DNA of 51,480 bases from JBPBQZ01 sp050955105 (GTDB taxonomy: Bacteria; Pseudomonadota; Gammaproteobacteria; Burkholderiales; Burkholderiaceae): contig JBPBQZ010000090.1 of assembly GCA_050955105.1 (NCBI GenBank), forward strand, positions 1 through 51,480. Reading direction: 5' to 3'. Every line of letters starts with the position of its first letter. Position 1 is the stretch's first letter. Positions 41,069-48,378 of the stretch are shown piece by piece. The notes below the pieces were generated by a model. It saw only the letters and a list, made by a program, of their open reading frames with translations, made no database searches and was not told where the DNA came from. A program made the position numbers and the translations under genes.

Positions 41069-41844
41069 GTCGCCAAGGTGTATTCGTAATCCACCGTCAG
41101 CGGCGCGTGGTCGCTGAACTTGATGTCCTTGAACACCGACACGCCGTGCGCGGTCGCGGCGATGCCGGGCGTGGCCAACTGGTAGTCGATGCGCCACCCC
41201 ACGTTCTTCGCATAGGCTTGTCCGCGATTGCTCCACCACGTGTATTGGTCGGGGCGCGGATCCAGCGTACGAAAGACATCGACGTAGCCGACCTCGTCGA
41301 ACAAGCTCGTCAGCCACGCGCGCTCTTCGGGCAAGAAGCCGGAGTTCTTCTTGTTGCCCTTCCAGTTCTTCAGGTCGATTTCCTGGTGCGCGATATTGAT
41401 ATCGCCACACAAGACGACCTCGCGTCCGGCCGCCTTCAATGCCGTGAGATGCGGCATGAACAGGTCCATGAAACGGAACTTGGCCTGCTGGCGCTCTTCC
41501 GAACTGGAACCGGACGGCACATAGACCGAGATGATCGACAGATTGCCGTAGCGCACTTCGACGTAGCGGCCTTCGTCATCGAACTCTTGCGCGCCGAAGC
41601 CGATCAGGAACTCGTCGGGCTGGAAGCGCGTGTAGAGCCCCGCGCCGCTATAGCCCTTCTTCAACGCATGGTGGAAGAAGCCGGTGAAGCCGTGCGGCGC
41701 CAGGAACTCGGGCGTCATATCATCCTGATGCGCTTTCAGTTCCTGCACGCAGACAATGTCAGCCGACTGCTGGCCGAACCATTCGAAAAACCCCTTCCGA
41801 GCAGCCGATCGAACGCCGTTCAGATTCGCGGTAATAATGCGCAT
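41065..41844 (-). CDS. xth: Exodeoxyribonuclease III
   Basis: An apurinic/apyrimidinic endonuclease and 3'-5' exonuclease for base-excision repair. The protein starts MRIITANLNGVRSAARKGFFEW. It carries ICVQELKA-type metal ligand (VCVQELKAH), the GYSGAGLY motif, the catalytic CGDINIAHQEIDLKNWKGN, and the terminal FSDHAPLTVDY. 259 aa is normal. It lies 26 bp after gatB on the same strand and is the last gene of the gatCAB-xth group. Confidence 0.93.
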   Translation of the reverse strand: MRIITANLNGVRSAARKGFFEWFGQQSADIVCVQELKAHQDDMTPEFLAPHGFTGFFHHALKKGYSGAGLYTRFQPDEFLIGFGAQEFDDEGRYVEVRYGNLSIISVYVPSGSSSEERQQAKFRFMDLFMPHLTALKAAGREVVLCGDINIAHQEIDLKNWKGNKKNSGFLPEERAWLTSLFDEVGYVDVFRTLDPRPDQYTWWSNRGQAYAKNVGWRIDYQLATPGIAATAHGVSVFKDIKFSDHAPLTVDYEYTLAT

Positions 41845-41870
41845 GAAATGAATCTTTTCCTTGAAGCCAC

Positions 41871-43445
41871 TTAAGCGCCGGCATTGAGCCGGCTGCGCAG
41901 CAATTCGTTGACCTGCTGCGGATTGGCTTTACCGCGCGTGGCTTTCATCGCTTGTCCGACCAGCGCATTGAAGGCCTTTTCCTTGCCGGCGCGAAACTCT
42001 TCGACCGATTTGGGATTGTCCGCCAACACTTTGTCGATCAACGCCGAGAGTTCGCCGGAATCGGATATCTGGCGCAGGCCCTTGGCGTCGATGATGCGAT
42101 CCGCCGCGCCGTCGTCGTCCGAGGCTTCGGTCCACATCGCCAGGAATACTTCCTTCGCAATCTTGTTCGAGACGGTGCCGTCGGCAATGCGCGCCAGCAG
42201 TTGCGCCAGTTGCCCGGCCGTGACCGGACTTTCGGCAATCTCGCGGGTTTCGCGGTTCAGTTGCGAGGCCAGTTCGCCCATCACCCAGTTCGCCGCCAGC
42301 TTCGCATGGCCGGCGCCCACCGCACCGATTACCGCATCGAAGTAAGCCGCTTGCTCGCGCGACGCCGTGAGGCTGGCCGCATCGTAGGCCGACAGGCCAT
42401 AAGCGCCGGTGAAGCGCGCCGCGATCGCCGCAGGCAGCTCGGGCAGCGCGCCGCGTTCGCGTTCGATCCAATCATCGTCGATCACCAACGGCAATAAGTC
42501 AGGATCGGGAAAGTAGCGATAATCCTGCGCGTCTTCCTTGCTGCGCATCGAACGCGTCTCGCGCCGATCCGGGTCGTAGAGGCGAGTTTCCTGTACGACC
42601 TTGGCGCCTTCTTCCAGGCGTTCGATCTGGCGCTTCACTTCGTACTGGATGGCCTCTTCAAGAAAGCGGAACGAGTTGAGGTTCTTGATTTCAGCACGCG
42701 TGCCGAATGCCGCCTGACCAAGCGGACGCACCGACACGTTGGCGTCGCAGCGGAATGACCCTTCCTGCATATTGCCATCGCAGATGCCCAGCCAGACCAC
42801 CAGCGAATGCAAGGTCTTCGCATAGGCCACGGCTTCCGCGGCGCTGCGCATTTCCGGTTCGGTGACGATTTCGAGCAAAGGCGTGCCGGCGCGATTCAGA
42901 TCGATGCCGGTCATGCCGGTGAAGTCTTCGTGCAGCGACTTGCCGGCGTCTTCCTCCAAATGCGCGCGCGTGAGATTGACGACTTTTTGATAGGCGGGAA
43001 TGCCGAGCTTTTCGTCGGGCGGCACTTGCACGGTGAGCGTGCCGCCAATCACCACCGGCAATTCGTATTGGCTGATCTGATAGCCCTTCGGCAGATCCGG
43101 ATAGAAGTAGTTCTTGCGCGCGAACACGCTCCTGGGAGCGATGCGCGCACCGATCGCCAGGCCGAAGCGAATCGCCCGTTCGACGGCGCCGCGGTTCGCC
43201 ACCGGCAGCGAGCCCGGCAGCGCCAGGTCGACTTCACAGGCCTGCGTGTTGGCGGGTGCGCCGAAGCGCGTAGCAGCCCCTGAGAATATCTTCGAGACGG
43301 TCGAAAGCTGCGTGTGTGTTTCGAGACCGATCACCACTTCCCAATCGTGCGAACGGCCACGCACGGTGGGCGCCAAGCCGGCGCTGGTATCGGCGCCGAC
43401 GGTTTGAGCAGATGCCTGGGAGGACGTTTCAGCGATGGCGCTCAT
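41871..43445 (-). CDS. gatB: Asp-tRNA(Asn)/Glu-tRNA(Gln) amidotransferase subunit B
   Basis: GatB is the kinase and tRNA-binding subunit of GatCAB, which converts mischarged Glu-tRNA(Gln) and/or Asp-tRNA(Asn). The core begins WEVVIGLETHTQLST, continues with YFYPDLPKGYQISQYELPV, IDLNRAGTPLLEIVTEPEM, EGSFRCDANVSVR, and ends in a YqeY-like tail domain. The first about 33 residues are a Ser/Ala/Thr-rich leader not usual for the family. The start at 43445 is fixed by the ATGA overlap with gatA (43442-43445). 524 aa is slightly long for that reason. Confidence 0.94.
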   Translation of the reverse strand: MSAIAETSSQASAQTVGADTSAGLAPTVRGRSHDWEVVIGLETHTQLSTVSKIFSGAATRFGAPANTQACEVDLALPGSLPVANRGAVERAIRFGLAIGARIAPRSVFARKNYFYPDLPKGYQISQYELPVVIGGTLTVQVPPDEKLGIPAYQKVVNLTRAHLEEDAGKSLHEDFTGMTGIDLNRAGTPLLEIVTEPEMRSAAEAVAYAKTLHSLVVWLGICDGNMQEGSFRCDANVSVRPLGQAAFGTRAEIKNLNSFRFLEEAIQYEVKRQIERLEEGAKVVQETRLYDPDRRETRSMRSKEDAQDYRYFPDPDLLPLVIDDDWIERERGALPELPAAIAARFTGAYGLSAYDAASLTASREQAAYFDAVIGAVGAGHAKLAANWVMGELASQLNRETREIAESPVTAGQLAQLLARIADGTVSNKIAKEVFLAMWTEASDDDGAADRIIDAKGLRQISDSGELSALIDKVLADNPKSVEEFRAGKEKAFNALVGQAMKATRGKANPQQVNELLRSRLNAGA

Positions 43446-44956
43446 GCCTGCTCTCCTTGCGGTGCGCGGCGGTGCCAGTCGGTAGCGCGCTGGAACGCGT
43501 GCGCCACCTGCAGCATCCGCGCTTCGTCGAAATAGTTGCCGATAATCTGCAGCCCGACCGGACGGCCATGCGCGCCGGTGCCGCAGGGCACGCTCATGCC
43601 GGGCAAGCCGGCCAGGCTCACCGACAACGTGTAGATGTCGGCCAGATACATCTGCAATGGATCATCGGTTTTTTCGCCGAGGTTGAACGCGACACTCGGC
43701 GCCACCGGACCCATGATCAGGTCGCATGCTTGAAAGGCCTGCTGGAAGTCGGCGGCGATGATGCGGCGAATCTTCTGTGCCTGCACATAGTAGGCGTCGT
43801 AATAGCCATGCGACAGCACGTAGGTGCCCACCAGAATGCGTCGCTTCACTTCATCGCCGAAGCCTTCGGCACGAGTGCGCTTGTACATATCGGCGAGGTC
43901 GCCGTAGTGGCTGGCGCGGTAGCCGTAGCGCACGCCGTCGAAGCGCGACAGGTTCGATGAGGCTTCGGCCGGTGCGATCACGTAGTAGACCGGAATCGAC
44001 AGCTCGGTCTTGGGCAGCGACACGTCGACCAGCGTCGCGCCCAGGGTGCGAAACTCGGCCAAGGCAGCGTCGATCGCAGCACGCACGTCGTCGCTCAAGC
44101 CCGCGCCGAAGTATTCGGCGGGAATGCCGATGCGCAGTCCGGCCAGCGGCTTGGCCGCATCGGTCGCGCCATTCCAGCCGGTATTCAGATGCCGCGCGAA
44201 GTCTTCGTCGCTGCGTGCCACGCTGGTCGAATCGCGCGGGTCGAAGCCCGCCATCGCGCTCAGCAGCCATGCGCAGTCTTCGGCGCTGCGCGCCAGCGGA
44301 CCGGCCTGGTCGAGCGACGAGGCAAAGGCGATCATGCCGTAGCGCGACACGCGTCCATAAGTGGGCTTGATGCCGGTCACGCCGGTGAACGATGCCGGTT
44401 GGCGAATCGAGCCGCCGGTATCGGTGCCGCTCGCCGCGGGCGTCAAACGCGCGGCAACCGCTGCCGCCGAGCCGCCGGACGAGCCCCCCGGCACCGCCGC
44501 CAGATCCCATGGATTGCGCACGGCGCCATAGAACGATTTTTCGTTCGACGAGCCCATCGCGAATTCGTCCATATTGGTCTTGCCGACGCAGACCATGCCG
44601 GCCGCCGCCAGTTTCGTCACCACGGTGGCGTCGAAGGGGCTGCGATAGTGCTCGAGCATCTTCGAGCCGGCGGTCGAATCCCAGTCACGCGTGACGAACA
44701 CGTCTTTATGCGCGATCGGCAGGCCGGTCAGCAAACCGCCGTTGCCGGCGGCCAGCGTCGCGTCGGCGGCATCCGCCTGGGCGAGCGTGGCGGCGGCGTT
44801 CACATCGAGGAAGGCGTTGAGCGCGGTGGGTGCCTGCGCCGCCTGCGCGCGGCGATCCTCTTCGATGCGCGCCAGCAGATGCGTGGCGAGTTCGCGCGCC
44901 GAATAGTCGCGCGCGTCGAGCGCCGCGCGCAGTTCAGTCAGGGTCTTATCTTGCAT
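43442..44956 (-). CDS. gatA: Asp-tRNA(Asn)/Glu-tRNA(Gln) amidotransferase subunit A
   Basis: The amidase subunit, releasing ammonia from glutamine. The Ser-cisSer-Lys triad is readable: Lys84 in GLPIAHKDVF, cis-Ser159 in VPGGSSGGSAAAV, nucleophile Ser183 in SGTDTGGSIRQPAS. Spacing matches that of characterised GatA. 504 aa. It lies 14 bp after gatC and overlaps gatB by 4 bp. Confidence 0.95.
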   Translation of the reverse strand: MQDKTLTELRAALDARDYSARELATHLLARIEEDRRAQAAQAPTALNAFLDVNAAATLAQADAADATLAAGNGGLLTGLPIAHKDVFVTRDWDSTAGSKMLEHYRSPFDATVVTKLAAAGMVCVGKTNMDEFAMGSSNEKSFYGAVRNPWDLAAVPGGSSGGSAAAVAARLTPAASGTDTGGSIRQPASFTGVTGIKPTYGRVSRYGMIAFASSLDQAGPLARSAEDCAWLLSAMAGFDPRDSTSVARSDEDFARHLNTGWNGATDAAKPLAGLRIGIPAEYFGAGLSDDVRAAIDAALAEFRTLGATLVDVSLPKTELSIPVYYVIAPAEASSNLSRFDGVRYGYRASHYGDLADMYKRTRAEGFGDEVKRRILVGTYVLSHGYYDAYYVQAQKIRRIIAADFQQAFQACDLIMGPVAPSVAFNLGEKTDDPLQMYLADIYTLSVSLAGLPGMSVPCGTGAHGRPVGLQIIGNYFDEARMLQVAHAFQRATDWHRRAPQGEQA

Positions 44957-44970
44957 CAGCGGGAAACACC

Positions 44971-45270
44971 TTATTCGATGACCTTGGGTACCAGGTATAA
45001 GCCATTCTCGAGCGCCGGCGCCGGCGCTTGCAGGCGCTCGCGCTCGACCGCTTCGGTGACCTGGTCTTCACGCAGCCGCTGCGCCACCGCCTGGATCTGT
45101 TCGATCGGATGGGACAGCGGTTCGACACCGTCGGTATCCACCGCCTGCATGCGCTCGATCAGTGCGAACAAGTCGTTCAACTGCGCGAGCATGCGAGCGT
45201 TTTCCTGCTCGGAGATGGCGATGCGCGCAAGGTCTGCAAGGCGCGTAACGTCGTTGGAATTCAAGGACAT
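44971..45270 (-). CDS. gatC: Asp-tRNA(Asn)/Glu-tRNA(Gln) amidotransferase subunit C
   Basis: The small GatC subunit wraps around and stabilises GatA. The 99-aa protein has the typical MSLNSNDVTRLADLARIAISEQE start, LNDLFALIERMQAVDTDGVEPLSHP and the C-terminal NGLYLVPKVIE. First gene of gatC-gatA-gatB-xth, with a likely promoter 57 bp upstream. Confidence 0.94.
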   Translation of the reverse strand: MSLNSNDVTRLADLARIAISEQENARMLAQLNDLFALIERMQAVDTDGVEPLSHPIEQIQAVAQRLREDQVTEAVERERLQAPAPALENGLYLVPKVIE

Positions 45271-45326
45271 GCGATAGAGACAGTCAGGTGAGAGGAGGTG
45301 AGCGGGTTTTCGTGAAAGTAGCCGAA

Positions 45327-45332
45327 ATTATA
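45327..45332 (-). promoter_or_regulatory. Probable gatC promoter -10
   Basis: A perfect TATAAT on the minus strand 57 bp before the gatC start. The -35 region (GGTTTA/GTTTAA) is a weak match. It lies in the 343-bp divergent gatC/mreB spacer. Confidence 0.6.
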
Positions 45333-45392
45333 AGGTATCATTACGCGCTTAAACCGAACCGGGTTTCCGCGCGCGCGAAATAGAACCGCCCC

Positions 45393-45415
45393 AACCGCCT
45401 TAGCAGGCGGTTTTT
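45393..45415 (+). terminator. Terminator-like hairpin in the mreB leader
   Basis: AACCGCCT (45393-45400), loop TAGC, AGGCGGTT (45405-45412), with the T run 45411-45415: a textbook intrinsic terminator on the plus strand, about 200 bp before mreB. No gene ends here on plus, so it would stop a short RNA started in the divergent region or attenuate mreB. The rest of the 343-bp spacer shows no gene; a weak TATCAT at 45336-45341 could be the promoter of such an RNA. Confidence 0.7.
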
Positions 45416-45613
45416 CATAGGCGGACTAATCGTGCACCGCGCTCGAGCGCCACGCTGGCGCCGCGCGAGTCACGCCTTTCAAGGCGCTGCGCCGCCAACC
45501 TCGGTCGGCAAAATAATCCGACGGTTTCCTGAGCGCGCGGCGCGCCGCATGCGCTGGAAGCCGTCCTATTTTTCGCTTTTCGCGATCATCGCGAGCAGGC
45601 GACAGGACTTCGA

Positions 45614-46657
45614 ATGTTCGGCTTTCTCCGCAGCTATTTTTCCAACGATCTCGCCATCGACCTCGGCACCGCCAACACCCTCATCTACATGCGTGGCAAA
45701 GGCATCGTCCTCGACGAGCCGTCGGTGGTCGCCATCCGCCAGGAAGGCGGCCCGAACGGCAAGAAGACCATCCAGGCCGTCGGCAAGGAAGCCAAGCAGA
45801 TGCTGGGCAAGGTGCCGGGCAACATCGAGGCGATTCGCCCGATGAAGGACGGCGTCATCGCCGACTTCACGGTCACCGAACAGATGATCAAGCAGTTCAT
45901 CAAGATGGCGCACGAGTCGCGCATGTTCTCGCCGTCGCCGCGCATCATCATCTGCGTGCCCTGCGGCTCGACCCAGGTCGAACGGCGCGCCATCAAGGAA
46001 GCGGCGCATGGCGCCGGCGCCTCGCAGGTCTACCTGATCGAAGAACCGATGGCCGCTGCCATCGGCGCCGGCCTGCCGGTGTCGGAAGCCACTGGCTCGA
46101 TGGTGGTCGACATCGGCGGCGGCACCACCGAAGTGGGCGTGATCTCGCTGGGCGGCATCGTATATAAGGGCTCGGTGCGGGTGGGCGGCGACAAATTCGA
46201 CGAAGCCATCGTCAATTACATCCGCCGCAACTACGGCATGCTGATCGGCGAGCAAACCGCCGAAGCCATCAAGAAGGCCATCGGCTCGGCGTTCCCGGGC
46301 TCCGAGGTCAAGGAAATGGAAGTCAAGGGCCGCAATCTGTCGGAAGGCATTCCGCGCAGCTTCACCATTTCCAGCAATGAAATCCTCGAAGCGCTCACCG
46401 ATCCGTTGAACCAGATCGTCTCGTCGGTGAAGATCGCCCTCGAACAGACGCCGCCGGAACTCGGCGCCGATATTGCCGAGCGCGGCATGATGCTGACGGG
46501 CGGCGGCGCACTGCTGCGCGATCTCGACCGGCTGCTGGCCGAAGAGACGGGTCTGCCGGTGCTGGTCGCCGAAGATCCGCTGACCTGCGTGGTGCGGGGT
46601 TCGGGCATGGCACTGGAACGCGTCGACAAGGTAGGCAGCATCTTCTCGTACGAATAA
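45614..46657 (+). CDS. mreB: Rod shape-determining protein MreB
   Basis: The bacterial actin that organises lateral cell-wall synthesis. The 347-aa protein has the phosphate-1 loop IDLGTANTLIY, VCVPCGSTQVERRAIKEAA, EEPMAAAIGAGLPV, the phosphate-2 loop VVDIGGGTTEVGVISLGG, and adenosine motif LTGGGALLRDLD. The N-terminal amphipathic segment MFGFLRSYFS serves membrane binding. AGGA precedes ATG 45614. First gene of mreB-mreC-mreD-mrdA-rodA, all in the same direction. Confidence 0.97.
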   Translation: MFGFLRSYFSNDLAIDLGTANTLIYMRGKGIVLDEPSVVAIRQEGGPNGKKTIQAVGKEAKQMLGKVPGNIEAIRPMKDGVIADFTVTEQMIKQFIKMAHESRMFSPSPRIIICVPCGSTQVERRAIKEAAHGAGASQVYLIEEPMAAAIGAGLPVSEATGSMVVDIGGGTTEVGVISLGGIVYKGSVRVGGDKFDEAIVNYIRRNYGMLIGEQTAEAIKKAIGSAFPGSEVKEMEVKGRNLSEGIPRSFTISSNEILEALTDPLNQIVSSVKIALEQTPPELGADIAERGMMLTGGGALLRDLDRLLAEETGLPVLVAEDPLTCVVRGSGMALERVDKVGSIFSYE

Positions 46658-46724
46658 GCGGCTACTATCTAGCTGATTTGAAAAACCGCGGCTGCCGGCC
46701 GCTTCGCATAGTAGACGCACCGCC

Positions 46725-46740
46725 GCCGGCGATCGCCGGC
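46725..46740 (+). repeat. 16-bp perfect palindrome before mreC
   Basis: GCCGGCGATCGCCGGC ends 7 bp before the mreC ATG, where a Shine-Dalgarno sequence would be expected; none is visible. A CTACTAT / ATAGTAG pair brackets the preceding part of the 90-bp mreB-mreC gap. Confidence 0.8.
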
Positions 46741-46747
46741 GCCGACC

Positions 46748-47851
46748 ATGGAACAAAGTCCGCCGCCCCTTTTCAAACAGGGCCCCTCCGCTCTCGCCCG
46801 CCTACTGTTTTTTGTGGTGCTGGCGTTCGCGCTGCTGATTGCGGACGCGCGTTACAAAACACTCGATACGGCGCGCCAGGCGGTGGCGGTGGCGCTGTAT
46901 CCGTTCCAGCGTTTCATGCTGCTGCCGCGCGACATGGCGCTGAGCGCCGCCGGGCTATTCGTTTCCAATGCCAGCCTGCGTACCGAAAATCGCGACCTGA
47001 AAGCGCGCAATCTCGACTTGTCGCTGAAAAGCGCCCAAGCCGCCGAGCTGCAAGTGGAAAATGGCCACCTGCGCGCGCTGCTGCAGCTCGCGCAGCGTTC
47101 GCCGCCGGGCGCCGTGCCCGCCGAAATCCAATATGATGCGCGCGACCCGTTCTCCGAGAAAGTCATCATCGATCACGGTCTGCGGGCCGGCATCATGGCC
47201 GGCGCGCCGGTGATTCAGGAACAAGGGCTGATCGGACAGGTGACGCGCGTGTTCCCGCTGCAGGCTGAAGTGACGCTGCTGACCGATCGCGACCAGGCGG
47301 TGCCCGTGCAGGTGTTGCGCACCGGCGTGCGCAGCGTGATCTACGGCACCCCGCAAGGCGATGCACTCGACTTGCGCTTCGTGCCGAACGGCGCGGACAT
47401 CCGGGTCGGCGACGAACTCGTCACCAGCGGCCTCGACGGCGTGTATCCGTCGGGCCTGCCGGTCGCGCAGGTGATGCACATCGATCGCCAGTCGGACACC
47501 GCGTTCCTGCGCGTGACCTGCGTGCCGATCGCGCCCACCCACGGCGTGCGGCAGATGCTGGTGCTGCAATATCACAGCCCGATGCCGCCGCGCCCGGATG
47601 ACGCGCCAGCGGCCACCGGCGGCAGTGCGCAGCGCACGCCGCGTGCGAAGGCCGCAAGCGGCACGCCGGCGGCCGCTGCCCGTCATGCACCGGCTGCGGC
47701 CAAAGCGGGCGGCGCCGCGCCCGCCAGCGCTGCCACTAGCGCCAGTGGCGCCGCCGCCGCGCATCCGGCCAAACGCACGCGCTTCAACCCGCATCACTTG
47801 CCGCGGCACACCGCGGCGACCACGCCCGTTGCCAACGAGACGCCACGATGA
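46748..47851 (+). CDS. mreC: Rod shape-determining protein MreC
   Basis: A bitopic inner-membrane protein whose periplasmic part activates PBP2-RodA. It has a TM at about residues 17-33, a coiled coil (LRTENRDLKARNLDLSLKSAQAAELQVENGHLRALL, about 76-113), and the two beta-barrel domains with DPFSEKVIIDHG, GLIGQVTRV, LLTDRDQAVPVQV and VGDELVTSGLDGVYPSGLPV. The C-terminus from about residue 280 is an Ala/Pro/His-rich disordered tail. 367 aa, longer than minimal MreC because of this tail. The stop overlaps mreD by ATGA (47848-47851). Confidence 0.95.
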   Translation: MEQSPPPLFKQGPSALARLLFFVVLAFALLIADARYKTLDTARQAVAVALYPFQRFMLLPRDMALSAAGLFVSNASLRTENRDLKARNLDLSLKSAQAAELQVENGHLRALLQLAQRSPPGAVPAEIQYDARDPFSEKVIIDHGLRAGIMAGAPVIQEQGLIGQVTRVFPLQAEVTLLTDRDQAVPVQVLRTGVRSVIYGTPQGDALDLRFVPNGADIRVGDELVTSGLDGVYPSGLPVAQVMHIDRQSDTAFLRVTCVPIAPTHGVRQMLVLQYHSPMPPRPDDAPAATGGSAQRTPRAKAASGTPAAAARHAPAAAKAGGAAPASAATSASGAAAAHPAKRTRFNPHHLPRHTAATTPVANETPR

Positions 47852-48360
47852 GCCGCCCGCAATACATCCTGCTGCCGGCCAGTGCGTCCTTCATCGTCTT
47901 CAGCCTGGCGGCAGCCTTCCTGCTCAATCTACTGCCGTGGGGACACCTCGACGGCGTGCCCGACTTCGTCGCACTGACCTTGCTGTTCTGGAGCCTGCAC
48001 CAACCGCGCCGCGTCGGCATGGGCGCGGCCTTCGCGATGGGCCTATTGATGGACGTGCATAACGCCAGCTTCCTCGGCGAGCACCCGCTCGGCTATCTGA
48101 TGCTGGCGTTCGTCGCGATTACCTTCCATCGCCGCATTCTCGGCACGCCGCTGCTGTTCCAGATGATCTTCGCGCTGCCGATTCTGGCGCTTGCGCAAAT
48201 CGTGCCGCTGCTGGTGCGGCTGGCGATGGGCGCGGGCTGGCCCGGCTGGGGCTATCTGGCCAGCGCCGTGGTGGCCACGCTTATCTGGCCACTGGTGAGC
48301 GCGCTGTTGATCGCGCCGCAAAAACGCGCCGTCGATCCCGACGACACCCGTCCGATCTAA
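47848..48360 (+). CDS. mreD: Rod shape-determining protein MreD
   Basis: A 170-aa integral membrane protein with about five TMs, part of the elongasome. The N-terminal FIVFSLAAAFLLNLLPWG, then PDFVALTLLFWSLHQPRRVGMGAAFAMGLLMDVHNASFLGEHPLGYLML, is characteristic. Translationally coupled to mreC and 18 bp before mrdA. Confidence 0.94.
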   Translation: MSRPQYILLPASASFIVFSLAAAFLLNLLPWGHLDGVPDFVALTLLFWSLHQPRRVGMGAAFAMGLLMDVHNASFLGEHPLGYLMLAFVAITFHRRILGTPLLFQMIFALPILALAQIVPLLVRLAMGAGWPGWGYLASAVVATLIWPLVSALLIAPQKRAVDPDDTRPI

Positions 48361-48378
48361 CGCGGACGACGGCGGCGC

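Noticed and set aside
45566..46756. 396-aa minus-strand open frame opposite mreB
   Set aside because: Shadow of the highly conserved mreB reading frame.
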